NCBI GenBank assembly: GCA_963818695.1
Contig: CAWFTG010000011.1
Coordinates: 496,001-560,000 of the forward strand
Reading direction: 5' to 3'
Source: AP-15 sp963818695
GTDB taxonomy: Bacteria > Pseudomonadota > Alphaproteobacteria > ATCC43930 > CGMCC-115725
DNA: 64,000 nt
Shown: one piece after another, positions 7,912-19,800 of the stretch
Layout of the letters: each line of letters begins with the position of its first letter
How positions within the stretch are numbered: position 1 is the stretch's first letter
The notes under the pieces: generated by a model
What the model saw: only the letters and a program-made list of their open reading frames with translations
Told to the model about the DNA's origin: nothing
Database searches by the model: none
Made by a program: the position numbers and the translations under genes

Positions 7912-8498
7912 TAACTCACTTGCCCAGCAGAATCGGAATGATCATGGTGCCGCAAAACGAGCCGATAATCGCACCGAGCCATTGGTGAGCATATGGCACC
8001 GGTTTGCGCCCGCGTGCTGTACTCGATTTCGGCGGACCTCTCTGCTCGGCCCCGATGTCGCGCCGAGGTCGTGGCGCCTCGAGACAGGCCTTCCGGGCGC
8101 TCCTTCGTTGCGTCCTTCGAGACGCCGCCTGTGGCGGCTCCTCAGGATGAGGTAATTCCTCATGGCATTGAGGAAACTCCCTCACCCTGAGCGCATGTGA
8201 AAAATCGCGCTTGAACGTGCAATCGGCAAATTTTCCGCCGCTTTCCCGGCGAAAGCCGGGATCCATTCCTCCCCCACTCGCAACCTCTAAGCAATCGCAA
8301 TACCCAGCGAGGATGGGCTCGTGCCGCGGAACGATGACCCCGGCTTTTGCCGGGGAAGCATATAAAACAACGATCGATTATTCTTTCACACGCTCTCAGG
8401 ATGAGGGATTTTATTCGTGGCTGCCGAAGACTTACTCCAAGCTGAGGAGCGCCCGAAGGGCGCGTCTCGAAGCATGCACGCCCCGGTCCAACAATGGC
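7912..8498. other. intergenic region with dispersed repeats
   Basis: Contains REP-like palindromes at 8238-8264 and 8334-8360. It also holds two copies of another rhizobial-type repeat (CCTCAGGATGAGG at about 8140-8152 and CTCAGGATGAGGG at about 8394-8406, each near GTCTCGA-type arms). On the minus strand 7916-7999 encodes a short hydrophobic peptide ending GAIIGSFCGTMIIPILLGK, 4 bp before the optional upstream start of the LLM gene. It could be a small membrane peptide or the end of a lost gene. Confidence 0.5.
8238..8360. repeat. paired REP-like palindromes
   Basis: TCCCGGCGAAAGCCGGGA at about 8243-8260 and CCCCGGCTTTTGCCGGGG at about 8338-8355 form one more inverted pair of the dispersed family. 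Confidence 0.7.
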
Positions 8499-9702
8499 TT
8501 ATTCGGCCGCTTGCGGGGTGATTTGCACCGAATTGGGGCCGTAGCGGTCGCGGAAGGGCGCGGTGTCGATTTCTTCGAGCTCGATTTCGCGGTTCAGCAC
8601 CTTGGCCTTCCAGGCTTCCTGCTCGGGGATGCGGGCGTGGAATTCGGGCATCACCTCGCGGGCGAAGAGTTCGAGGCTCTCGCAGATGTGCTCGTGCGTG
8701 TTCTTGCCGGCCTGGTTCAACAGAATGACCTGGTCGATATGCGAGCCCTCGAACCGCCGCAGCTTGCGGCGCAACGTCTCGGGCGAGCCGATCAGGCCCC
8801 CGGAGAGGGCGCGGGCGAGGCCCTCGGGGTTGGCGCGCTTCCACTTCTCGTACTCGTCCCACAAATCGACCGTGCCGGGTTCCGGCCGTTTGCGGTTGGG
8901 GCTCAGCCCGTAAAAGCGCAGCGCGAACTGAAAGAACGGGATGCCGTCGGCGCGGCGGCGCGCCTCCTCGTCGGTCTCGGCGCACATGAAATAGCTGGTC
9001 AGAGCGATATTCGGGTTGGTGACGTAATCCGTCAATTTGTCGAGCCGCTTGGTGAAGGAATTGTAGTAGGCGTGGACCCAGGCATGCGCCGCATCGGCGC
9101 TCAGGAACTGGAAGGCGAGCGCGCCGAGGCCGCGGCGCCCGGCCATCTCGATCGTGTCGAGCGCCGAGCACGCGACCCATAACGGCGGATGCGGCTTCTG
9201 CAACGGCTTGGGCACGACATTGCGCAGCGGGAAATCGAAATAGGTCCCGTGGTATTCGCAGCCGCCATCCTTGAACATCGGGATGACCGCGCGCACGGCG
9301 TCCTCCCAGACCGCGCGCTTCTCGCTCGAAGCTGCGGTCGAACGGTTCGAGCTCGGTGATGCTGGCGCTCTCGCCCATGCCGAATTCGACGCGGCCGCGG
9401 CTCACCAGATCGAGCGCCGCGATCCGCTCGGCGACGCGCGCGGGATGCACCGTCGTCAATTGCATGATGCCGTGCGCGAGGCGGATCTGCCGCGTGCGCT
9501 GGCTGGCCGCGGCGAGGAACACCTCCGGGGCCGGCGAGTGCGAATATTCCTCGAGGAAGTGGTGCTCGACCTCCCAGGCGAAGTCGTAGCCGAGCCGGTC
9601 GGCCAGTTCGAGCTGGTCGAGCGCATTGTGGTAGAGGGTCAGCTCGCTGTCCGGTCCCCAGGGCCGCGGCAATTGCAGCTCGTAGAAGATGCCGAATTTC
9701 AT
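8499..9702 (-). CDS. LLM class flavin-dependent oxidoreductase, one frameshift
   Basis: About 400 residues. The N-terminal part from 9702 (MKFGIFYELQLPRPW, then YDFAWEVEHHFLEEYSHSPAPEVFL) and the C-terminal part from about 9296 (MFKDGGCEYHGTYFDFP, then KPHPPLWVACSA) are in different frames. They join near 9315, where one base is gained or lost in a GCGAGAAGCGCGCG tract. Both halves are well conserved, so a sequencing error is more likely than decay. The family covers alkanal and nitrilotriacetate-type monooxygenases; this longer form with the EVEHHF motif resembles group members that act on organic acids or alkanes. It is separated from the peptidase gene by 15 bp. Confidence 0.8.
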
Positions 9703-9717
9703 TCTTCCCTCCCGCTG

Positions 9718-11779
9718 TCACGCGTCCCAGCCGATGGCGCGGCGCAGGAAATTGTAGCCGAGCGCGGTAAAAGAAGCGCGCTCCCTGTTGTCCTTGCCAT
9801 AGCCGTGACCGCCGGCGGCCGGCTCGTAGAAATAGGCCTCGTAGCCCATGGCTTGCAGTTTCGCGGCCATTTTGCGGGCGTGGCCGGGGTGAACGCGATC
9901 GTCGCGCCGGCTCGTCGCGATCAGGATCGGCGGGTAGGGCCGGCCCGGGACCGCGGCATGATAAGCGGAAATCTCTTTGAGGAATTCCCAATCCGCGGGA
10001 TTGTCGGGATCGCCGTATTCGGCAATCCAGCTCGCGCCGGCATGCAATTTCGAATAGCGACGCATGTCGATCAGCGGGATCGTGCAGAAGAGGGCGCCGA
10101 ACCGTTCCGGATAGCGGGTCAGCATATTCGTGATCAGTATCCCGCCATTGGAACCGCCTTCGGCGGCGATCCGCTTGGGGTTCGTCACCCCGCGGCGCAC
10201 GAGGTCGGCGGCGACCGCCGCGAAATCGTCGTGCGACAGCCGCTTGCCCTCTCGGCGTCCGGCCTCGTGCCAAGCGGTGCCGAATTCGCCGCCGCCCCTG
10301 ATATTGGCGACGACGCTCGTGCCGCCGCGTTCGAGCCAGAGCTTTCCGACGGCGGAGTTGTAGTAAGGCAATTGCGATATGCCAAAGCCGCCATAGCCCG
10401 AGAGATGGACCGGCGCGTCGCCGGTCTCGCCAGGCGGACCGACCTGCACATAGGGTATGCGGGTGCCGTCCGGCGAAATCGCTTCGTGGCGGGTGACGAC
10501 GAGGCCGGCCGGATCGAAAGCTTCCGGCGCCCGCTTCAGGAGCTCCGGGGCAGCCGCGGGGCGCACCAGGAACAGCGACGGCGGCGTCAGCGGGTCCTGC
10601 GCGCTGGCGAGCAAGTCGCCATTCGACTCTTCCGTCCGCACGTCGAGCGGCCAGACATTGGCGACGCCAATATCGGGCAGGCCGGTAATGCGCTCACGCG
10701 CCCACCCGGTCTCGGACGGGGTCAACGCCTCGAAGACCGGTTTCAAATCATCGAGGATCGACAAATGAAGCCGGCCGCCGGACCAGAAGAACCCTTGCAA
10801 GGCACGGCGCTCGGCCGGCTCGAACAACTTCGTAAAGCGGCGGTCGCCGGCGAGGAAGGCGGGGAAGGAAATGCCGAGCACAGTGTCCGGCGGGTAGGTT
10901 TGATCGCCAATCGTCCAGGCTGTCCGCCGCTTGACGGCGAGCCAGCCGCGGTGCCACTCGACCGAAGCATCGGTCGGCACATCGATGCGGGTCTTGGGTC
11001 CGCTGCGGTCGCCGATCCAGACGATCGCGTCGAAAAAGCCGACCCTCTCGACAAATACCAGCACGCTCCTCCTCGGCCTCGCGGTCGACATCCGCCCAGA
11101 CCGCCATATGGTCGGCGCTCGTCTCGAAGATGATCGGGGCGGTCAGCGGGTCGGCGCCGCGCCGCCACAGCCGTACCGTGCGCGCATAGCCGGAGCTGGT
11201 GGCCATGTCCTCACCCAGCGCAGAGGACAGCAACAGCGTGTCGCGATCGAGCCAGGCGGCCCCGCCTTTCGCCTCGGGCAGTGCGAAACCGCCGGTTACG
11301 AAATTGCGCGCAGACAAGATCGAATTCGCGCAGCACCACGGCGTCGGCGCCGCCGCGCGACAGCATCAGAATCGCACGGTCGTGGCTGCCCGGGATCGTC
11401 GCGGCCCCGCTCCACGTCCAATCTTCGTCCTCTTTTGCCGCGAGCGCGTCGAGGTCGAGGAGAATGTCCCAATCGGGCTGCTTCGCTGCGGTAGCTGTCG
11501 AGCGTGGTCGCCCGCCACAGGCCGCGCGGGTGCTCCGCGTCTTTCCAAAAATTGAAGACTTTGGCACCGCGCCTGGCAATTATCGGGATGTTGTCGGGCC
11601 GGTCGAAGATCGCCGCGAGCGTGTCGCGATCGGCCTCGAAACGGCGCATCGCCGAACCGCGCCAAGGTCGTGGCGTTTTGCGCCTCTACCCAGGCGAGCG
11701 CCCGCTCGCCGTCGATCTCTTCGAGCCAGAGATAGGGGTCGTCGTCGGGGGCTTCGATGGTCGGTCGCGGATCGGTCAT
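9718..11779 (-). CDS. prolyl oligopeptidase family serine peptidase (S9), several frameshifts
   Basis: About 687 residues in total, the usual S9A length. The N-terminus (DDDPYLWLEEIDGERALAWV) is at 11779. The reading frame changes near 11640, 11500, 11300 and 11080. The catalytic alpha/beta-hydrolase domain (9718-11000) is intact: nucleophile in GGSNGG, acid in SRRDDRVHPGHA, histidine in GGHGYG. The propeller domain covers the middle. It cleaves short peptides after proline in the cytoplasm or periplasm; no clear signal peptide is seen. Four indels in a gene with a perfect catalytic triad could be sequence errors or early decay; I favour errors because neighbouring genes show the same pattern. 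Confidence 0.8.
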
Positions 11780-11940
11780 GGGTCAGTGCTGCTCAGCAAC
11801 GAACATGGTGTTAAAATTAACACCACGAGCGAAAATAGGCATTTCGCGGGACGATTTGCCCGGTTCCTGACGGACAGCTCATCTCGCGATGCAAAAAGTC
11901 GTGGACATTAACCGGCAAGCTGGCGAGATTAACCAGATCA

Positions 11941-13337
11941 GTGTTGAACCGCCTCAAAGCTCGCTTCGAGCGCGACGAGGTTGGGTTGGGGAATCTGCTA
12001 TCGGTGGGCGAAAGTTCCGTAAACGCGGCGGAGCGGCCAGGCGGGGCATTGGTCAATCCCGGCCGGGGCTTTCTTTTCCTGCAGGGGATGGCAACGCGAT
12101 TTTTCGAGCGTCTCGGACAGGCGCTCATCGGGCGCGGCCACGCGGTTTACCGGGTTAATTTCAACGGCGGCGATCGGGCATTTTGGCGGCTGCCGGGAGC
12201 CGTGGATTTTTGCGGCCGCCCGGAGGAATGGCCGGAGTTTCTCGATCGGCTGATCGTCGAGCGGGCGATCAGCGACATCATTCTGTTCGGCGATTGCCGG
12301 CCTTTGCACCGGGCGGCCATCCGCGTCGCCGAGGGGCGCGCATTGCGAATTCACGTGGTCGAGGAGGGCTATCTGCGGCCCGATTGGATCACCTTCGAGG
12401 AAGGCGGGGTCAATGGTCATTCCGCCCTGCCGCGGGATCCGGGCTGGTATCGCGAGCGCGCGCGCTCGCTTGCCGGCCTGGCGCGACCCGCCACCGGTGC
12501 CGGGCAGCTTTCGCCGCAGGGCAGTCGAGGACGTGCTCTACACCACGGCCTCGATGGCCGGAATGTGGCGGTTCCCGCATTACGCGACGCACCGTCCCTA
12601 TTATCAGCTGATCGAGTATGCCGGTTGGCTGCGGCGCCTGGCGCTGATGCGCCGCGCCGAGCGGCGCGCGGCGGCGGCGATCGAAGGTGTCTGCAGCAGC
12701 CCCGGCCCTCTCTTTCTTTTTCCGTTGCAGCTGGATTGCGACTACCAGGTGCGGGTGCACTCGCCGTTTCGTGCGATGCATCTGGCGATCGAGCACGTCC
12801 TCGCCTCCTTCGCCCGTCACGCCCCCTCGGCGGCGCGGCTGATCGTCAAGCTTCATCCGCTCGACAGCGGGTTGGTCGACTGGGCCGCTATCACAGGCTA
12901 CCTCGCCGTCGAGCTCGGGATCGCCGACCGGCTCGTCATTCTCGACGGCGGCGATTTGGGCGCGCTCTTGGCGCGCAAGCCGGCCGTTGTCACAGTCAAC
13001 AGCACGGTCGGCACCTTGGCGCTTGCCTGCGGACTGCCGGTGGTGGCGCTCGGCAAGGCGGTTTACGACATCGCCGGGCTGACCTTTCAGGGCGAGCTCG
13101 ACGATTTCTGGGGAGCGCCGACGCCGCCCGACGCGGTGTTGTTCGACGCCTTCCGGCGGGTGCTCGCCGCCCGCTGCCTGATCCCCGGCTCGTTCTTCAA
13201 CGAAGACCGGGCTGAGGCTCGCGGTCGATGCCGCAATCGAGCGGCTCGAAGCCACCTATGCGCGGGCCGCACGCGGTGTGCCGACGCCGTCAGCTAACAT
13301 CGAGGCGCCGATCGCCGCGGCCGTCTCGATGCGGTAA
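11941..13337 (+). CDS. capsular polysaccharide export/biosynthesis protein (KpsS-like), frameshifted
   Basis: About 465 residues read in three frames, with changes near 12500 and 13215. N-terminal part: GRGFLFLQGMATRFFERLGQAL then HAVYRVNFNGGD, the KpsS/LipB signature (FLQGP-type loop, INFNGGD). Middle: EEGYLRPDWITFEEGGVNGHS. C-terminal part: LFPLQLDCDYQVRVHSPF, LIVKLHPLD, VNSTVGTLALACGLPV, GLTFQGELDDFW, all typical of the capsule biosynthesis family that makes the Kdo linker. The tail (IERLEATYARAARG) ends at 13337 in the third frame. The GTG at 11941 is the furthest start; a later start near the LFLQG motif is possible. Confidence 0.8.
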
Positions 13338-13369
13338 CGCCGCCCGCGCGGCCGCGCGGCAAGGCTCGG

Positions 13370-14741
13370 ATGCACGACTTCGTTCCGCCGTTTCCCGAGA
13401 GGCCGAAGCAGCCGCTCTCGGCCTTTGCGATATTGCGGTTGGCGCGGCGCAACTTTCTCGCAATCTGGGAGGAGCGCTCCTTCGAATGGGAGGTGTTTTC
13501 GACGCGCATGCTGTCGCGCACGCTGTTCGTCTGCAACAGCCCGGATACCGTCGCCTCGGCCTTTGTCGAACATCACGACAGCTTCGAGCGCAAGAGCCCG
13601 CAGATGCGCCACGGGCTGGCGCCGCTCCTCGGCGACGGTTTGTTCATCAGCGACGGCGATACGTGGCGGCGCCGGCGGCGCATTGTGGCGCCCATCGTCC
13701 ATGTCTCGCATCTGCCGCTGTTCGCGCCGCTGATGGTCCAGGCCGCCTGCGAAGCCGCCGAACGCTGGGCGAGCCTGCCTCGGGACATGCCGATCAATGC
13801 GCTGACCGAGATGGCGACATTGACGGCGGAGATCATCTGCCGGACGGTTTTCGGCCGGCAGCTCGGGGCCGAACACGCGGCGGAAATCGTGGCCGCCTTC
13901 AGCGAATACCAGCGCCTGATCGGCCAGTTGGATCTCGGCTATTTCTTCGGTTTGCCGGATTGGATCCCGCGGTTTCATTCTCCGGCAATCCATCGCTCCG
14001 CCAAACGCATTCACAAGGTCCTGGAGCAGGTCATCGGCGATTGCCGTGAGCGGCTGTCCAGCGGTGAGGCTTCGATGATCCGCCTGTTGCTCGAAGCGCG
14101 CGATCCCGAGACCGGAGAGCCGCTCGACGATGTGGCCTTGCGCAACGAAGCGGCGGTGATCTTTATGGCGGGCCACGAGACGACAGCGAATTCGCTCGCC
14201 TGGGCATGGTATCTGCTGTCGCAGGCGCCGGAGGTCGAAGAACGCCTTCACGCGGAACTGAGCAAAAGCCCTCTCCGGCCGCCTGCCGACCCTCGACGAT
14301 GTCCCCGAGCTGCCCTACACCCGCGCAATATTCGAGGAGACGGTGCGGCTCTACCCTCCAGTCCCGCTCCTCGCGCGGCAGGCATTACGCGACGAGACGA
14401 TCCGCGGCCGGTCCGTGCCGGCGGGATCCCTCGTCATCGTTGTCCCGTGGCTGCTCCACCGGCACCGTAAATTTTGGGGAAAGCCGGATCATTACATCCC
14501 GGAGCGCTTTCTGCCGGAGAACGCCCAGTTTCGCGTCAGGCACGCTTATGTTCCGTTCAGCGTCGGTCCCCGCATTTGCGCCGGCGCCGCCTTCGGTCTG
14601 ACCGAAGCTGTCCTGTGCATCGCCACTCTGGCTCAGCGGGTCCGCCTGCGCTTGGCTCCCGATGCCGTTGTCGCGCCGGTTTGCCGCCTGACTCTGCGGC
14701 CGGGCGACGATTTGCGCATGTACGTCGAAAACCGCGCCTAA
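13370..14741 (+). CDS. cytochrome P450, one frameshift
   Basis: About 457 residues. Key motifs are all present: AGHETT of the oxygen-binding I helix near residue 267, EETVR (ExxR) with LYPPVPLLARQA, and the heme loop FSVGPRICAG with the thiolate cysteine near residue 402. The frame changes near 14268 (CTGAGCAAAAGCCC), between the I helix and ExxR. It oxidises an unknown substrate. The intron-like LYPPV pattern and the long C-terminal segment recall class-E P450s such as fatty-acid hydroxylases. It lies 32 bp after the KpsS-like gene and may share its transcript. Confidence 0.85.
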
Positions 14742-15922
14742 ACCGAATTGTCGGAATAAGGCCGGCGGGCGACGTCGATAACCTGGCCCGTCTTGTCGAC
14801 GACGTAGCGGACATGCCGCCATACGACCGGGGACTTGACGGCGCCGCCCCAGATCGCCGAGACATGAAAAATCGGGGCGGGAAGAATGGTCCAGACGAGA
14901 AGATGCTGCGCCAAGCGGAAGCCGATCCCGTCGGGTACGCCTAGTTTTCTGCCGATCGCCAGCCGAATCTCGGTCGCGATCGAGCCCAGAGAGGCGAGAA
15001 CGAGGATGGCCGGCAAGGCGGCGCTCCAGCCCGAGCACATTCGAGAGCAGGGCGATCCGGGCTGCCAGGTCGGTGGTGACGACGAAGGCAGCGAAGCACC
15101 ACAATCCCGGACGGTAAAGGCGGATCAGCTGGTACTGCCGGCGCGCAAAGCGCCAAACATCACGAAGATTGCCGGCGAGTTGGGGTCGGCGGCCGGATGG
15201 CCCGGCGGGTCAGCACCCTGAGACCCGTTTGCGCCGCGCGGTCGCCGATCGGCAAATCCTCGGTCAAGGCGTGCCCGATCGTGTTCGGCAGATCGAGTGC
15301 AGCGAGGGCGTTGCGAGTGAAGGCGAGGGAACCGCCCCAAGCAGACCTGGTCCAGCGAACCCGCGGCAATACGGCAACGGCGCGGTCGATCGCGGTGACG
15401 AGGACGGTGCCGAGCGACATCCTCGTCGGCACGGGCCAGCGGTAACCATTAACGAGATCGGCGCGCCCTGCCGCCAACGGCGCCACCAACATCGCCAGCC
15501 ACCACGGCTGCGGGCGGATATCGGCGTCGAGCAGCACGATGTACGCATCGTCGGCGTCGAGCTGCGCCAGGGCGGCGAGAAGGTTGGTGCATTTCTGGCT
15601 GCGCAGCGGCGAGAGACCGGCGACGACCAGCTCGACATTCAGCTCAGGATAACGCTCGGCAAGGGCTGCGACGCGTGGGTAAGCGGGGTCTTCCCGCGCC
15701 TCGACCGAAACGATCAATCGGCGCGGCCTGAGCGACTGGGCGGTAAGTGCAGCGAGCAGATCCTCGATCCCGGGGAGCGCGCCAGTCGCCGGCAACACCA
15801 ACGCGACGCTCGCAGATAAGCGGTCATCCAGGACCTGCATCCGAGTGAAAAAGAGCAGAGCCAGAGCGACCGACGACAGCGAATAGAAAACTGCGACCGC
15901 TGTGGCGATCCATGCCATCACG
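14738..15922 (-). CDS. membrane glycosyltransferase (GT2/GT21-like), frameshifted
   Basis: Starts at ATG 15922 (MAWIATAVAVFY), overlapping the stop of the methyltransferase. It has an N-terminal membrane helix, then a GT-A domain: LVLPATG, SQKCTNLLAAL, the DxD motif LLDADIRPQPWW, and TEDLPIGDRAAQTG with the catalytic aspartate. RQYQLIRLYRPGLW follows in place of the QxxRW motif. The C-terminal part has two or more membrane helices (WCFAAFVV, LLVWTILPAPIFHVSAIWG). The frame changes near 15165 and 15045. It resembles ceramide glucosyltransferase-type enzymes and hopanoid HpnI; a lipid acceptor is likely. It is convergent with the P450, with a 4-bp overlap. Confidence 0.75.
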
Positions 15923-16845
15923 ACGGCTTGCGGGCGATGAGGAGCAATCCCGAAGGCCTTGCCGACGCCGGAACACGAAACAATGCATCGCCGGCGCGGC
16001 CGATGAGCCAGCTCCAGGCGAGTGCGCAATACCATGTCCAATGTGCTCGGAAATATCGATCTCCAGTCAGTTTGGGAGCGCATCGACCCATCCAGTAGAT
16101 GAGGCTGTCGAACGAAAAGGGCACCGTTTCGATCGCTTCCGTCGTCAAGATCGAGCCGGTCGGCAACGGCGCGCAAGGCTCCTTCGTCCCACCAGGTGAG
16201 ATGATGCGGCGGCGCATTGAGCACGAAATTCGGGATTTCGGTTAGCGGCGATGTCCGGCTGGGCACGACAATGCAGAGCCGTCCACCAACTCTGACGCAT
16301 TTTACCAGATCGCGCGTAAAATCCAGCGGATCGGCCACGTGCTCGATGGAATGAAAGGCGCAGACGGCGTCGTATTCTTCGGGATGTGATGCGGCATGCG
16401 TGGCAATCGTTTCGTTTCTGACGTCGAGCTCGGCAGCCTTCGCATAACAATGCGGGTCGAGCCCGACATAAGTAGCGTGCGGCAAATGTCGCGCCAGGGC
16501 GCCTTCGCCACAGCCGACATCGAGAACTTTATCCCTCGGTCGAAGCAGGTCGGCGATGCGCCTGAATTCGGGCCTAGCGATCCGCGGAACGCTCAAGGCC
16601 CGGTGAAAATCTCCACGCCGATAAAGGTCCAGGTAAAAAGCCTCGTCACCCTCCAGCATCGGATCGAAGAAGGCGAGCCCGCAAGGCGATTCCCACAAGC
16701 CGAATTGCTCGATGCCGGCGAGCTGCCGCTCTGTCTTCACGCCAAAAGCCCGTCGCCACAATTCGCTGATCAGCCGGGCGCTGATGGGCTGAATACGGCG
16801 CGTTGCCGGAAGGCCGGTGATCGGGCACGAAGGAATGGCTTGCAT
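15918..16845 (-). CDS. class I SAM-dependent methyltransferase, one frameshift
   Basis: About 309 residues. SAM-binding motif I is DKVLDVGCGEGALARHL, followed by YVGLDP and AFHSIEHVADPLDF, then GGRLCIVVPSRTSPL. The zinc-finger-like start CPITG suggests the group that methylates sugar or lipid precursors. The frame changes near 16155; the true C-terminus (SLIYWMGRCAPKL, SGLLLIARKPS) ends at 15918. The apparent continuous reading into the glycosyltransferase comes from this frameshift and is not a real fusion. It starts only 3 bp after the dnaE2 stop on the same strand and overlaps the glycosyltransferase start (TGATG). Confidence 0.8.
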
Positions 16846-16848
16846 CGG

Positions 16849-19800
16849 TTAGCGGAAATTGCGGCTGGCGATGACGATGTCGCGGGGGTCGTAACCGGGC
16901 GGCTTCGCGGGAGATCTGAAAGGCGGTTTCGGCGCCGACCGGGGCTCGGCATCGCCAGTGCGGTCGCGCAACGTGTTGAGGCGCGGGGTCATGTCCTCGA
17001 GCCGGTCGGCGACGACATGGATGACGCTCTCCTCACGCTGCAGTTTGCCGGTGCAGCGCAAGAGAGTGGCGCCGAGCGCGGCGCGGCGGAAGCGTTCGAG
17101 GATGGCGGGCCAGACGATCAGATTGGCGATGCCGGTCTCGTCCTCGATCGTGATGAAGACGACGCCATTGGCGCTGCCCGGACGCTGCCGGATCAGCACG
17201 ATCCCGGCGATCGAGAGCTGCCGGTCGACCGGCAGATGGGCGAGCTCGGCGGCGGTGACCAGGCCTTCGCAGGCGAGTTCGGCACGCAGAAAGGCGAGCG
17301 GGTGGCGCTTCAAGGTGAGGCTCAAGCTCGCATAATCCTCGACGACATGCTCCCCCAACGGCATTTCCGGCAAGAGCGCCATCGCCCGCGCTTCGCTGTA
17401 ATTCTCCCTCTCCACCCCCGGGGGCGGAGAGGGTCGGGGTGAGGCGGGGGATCCCGAGACGCTGGCCCGGAGAAGCCCCCCTCACCCTCCCTCTCCCCCC
17501 AATGGGGGGCGAGGGTTTTACTTTTGTGGGCGAGGGTTCCTGAGGCGAAGAGCGGGAGCGGCGGGTCGCCGAGCGCCTTCAAGGCCCACAATGCGCGGCG
17601 GCGGTCGAGCCCGATCGAGCGGAACGCATCGGCTTCGGCAAGGCGCTCGAGCGCGCCGTGCCCGAGGCCGCTGCGCCGCCACAACGCCTGTGGGTCCGGA
17701 TAACCACTTCTGCGGGCGGCGACGAGCCGCTTCGCATCGGCCTCGGCAAACCCCTTTATCTGACGCAACCCGAGACGCAGGGCCCGCCCGCACCCTAACC
17801 CTCCCCCGCTAGCGGGGGAGGGAAGGGAGGGGGCTGCCGGTTCGAGCGTGCAGTCCCAGAAACTGTGGTTGACGTCGACGGGGCGCACCTCGACGCCGTG
17901 CTCGCGCGCGTCTCGGACGATTTGCGCCGGGGCGTAGAACCCCATCGGCTGGCTGTTGAGCAAGGCGCAGGCAAAGACCTCAGGATAGAAGCATTTGATC
18001 CACGCCGACACGTAAACCAGCAGCGCAAAGCTCGCCGCATGGCTTTCCGGAAAACCGTAGGTCCCAAACCCTTCGATCTGGCTGAAGCAGCGGGTCGCGA
18101 AGTCGCGGTCGTAGCCGTTCGCGACCATGCCGGCGATAAATTTGTCACGGAACAGGTGGATATCGCCGCTGCGCTTGAAGGTGGCCATTGCGCGGCGCAG
18201 CCGGTCGGCGTCCTCCGGTGCGAAACCGGCGCCGACGATTGCGATCTTCATCGCCTGCTCCTGGAAGAGCGGCACCCCCAGAGTCTTGCCCAGGACCTCT
18301 CGCAGCTCGCCGGATGGATACACCACCTCTTCGCGCCCGGAGCGCCGCCGCAGATAGGGATGCACCATGTCGCCCTGGATCGGGCCCGGGCGCACGATCG
18401 CGACCTCGATCACGAGATCGTAGAATTCGCGCGGTTTGAGCCGCGGCAGCATCGTCATCTGCGCGCGGCTCTCGACCTGGAAGACGCCGAGCGAGTTGGC
18501 GCGGGATAGCATCTCGTAAACCGCGGGGTCCTCGGCCGGGATCGTGGCGAGCTCGAACCGGCGCCCATAATGCTCCTCGATCAGCGCAAAGGCCTTGCGG
18601 ATGCAGGTCAGCATGCCGAGCGCCAGGACATCGATCTTCAGAATGCCGAGCCGGTCGAGGTCGTCCTTGTCCCATTCGATGACGGTGCGGTCCTCCATCG
18701 CCGCGTTCTCGATCGGCACCAATTCGGACAACGGTCCCCGGGTAATGACAAAACCGCCGACATGCTGCGAGAGATGGCGCGGAAAGCCGACCAATTGCGC
18801 GGCGAGGTCGAGCGCGAGACGCAAGGTGCGGTCGGCAGGGTCGAGCCCGGCCTCGCGCACCCGCTCGATCGGCGATCGGGTCGTTGCTCCATCCCCAGAC
18901 GATGCCGGCGAGCGCGGCGACGACATCGACGCTGAGCCCCAATGCCTTGCCGACCTCGCGGATCGCCGAGCGCGAGCGGTAGCAGATCACGGTGGCGGCA
19001 AGACCGGCGCGGTCGCGGCCATATTTTTCATAGACGTATTGGATGACCTCCTCGCGCCGCTCATGCTCGAAATCGACATCGATGTCGGGCGGCTCGTTGC
19101 GCGCGGCGCTAATGAAGCGCTCGAACAAGACGTCGATGCGGGCCGGGTCGACCGCCGTGATGCCGAGGCAGTAACAGACGACCGAATTGGCGGCCGAGCC
19201 GCGCCCCTGGCACAGGATGCCGCGCTGCCGTGCGAAACGCACGATGTCGTAGACGGTCAGGAAATAGCGGGCGTAGTCGAGCCGCTCGATCAGTTGCAGC
19301 TCGTGCTCGATCAGATGGCGGACCTTGTCCGGAATACCTCTTCTTTCGTCATTCCCGCGAAAGCGGGAATCCAGGGGTCCAGGGTCCGAACGGTGGCCCT
19401 GGACCACCGCTTCAGCGGGGGTGACGGAAGAGCAAAAGCGCTCAGTAGCGCCTTGCCACGCAAGTTCTTCGAGGTATTGCTGTGGCGGACGGCCGTCCGG
19501 GATCATCTCCTCGGGGTATTCATAGCGCAATTCGTCGAGGCTGAAGTGGCAGCGTTCGACGATTTCGAGGCTGCGCTCGACCGCATCCTCACGGCCGCGA
19601 AACAGCCGCGCCATCTCCTGCGGCCTTTTCAGATGGCGCTCGGCATTGGCGGCGAGGCGATAGCCGGCCTCCCGGATCGTGCATCCTTCGCGGATACAGG
19701 TCAGCACGTCCTGCAAAGGGCGCCGCTCGGGCAGATGGTAGAGCACGTCGTTGACCGCGACGAGCGGCAGCCCAACCGCTTCGCCGAGAGCAGCGAGGCG

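Noticed and set aside
9271..11133. Long plus-strand frame of 620 codons opposite the LLM oxidoreductase and peptidase genes
   Set aside because: It is the antisense of well-conserved genes; its translation has no family features and the usual Arg/Ala/Gly-rich composition of GC-rich shadows.
11219..11779. Peptidase N-terminal region as a separate small gene
   Set aside because: The pieces line up in order with one prolyl oligopeptidase propeller domain; no separate start or stop signals support independent genes.
15160..16845. Apparent methyltransferase-glycosyltransferase fusion of 561 residues
   Set aside because: Caused by a frameshift near 16155; the methyltransferase has its own conserved C-terminus and stop at 15918, overlapping the glycosyltransferase ATG.
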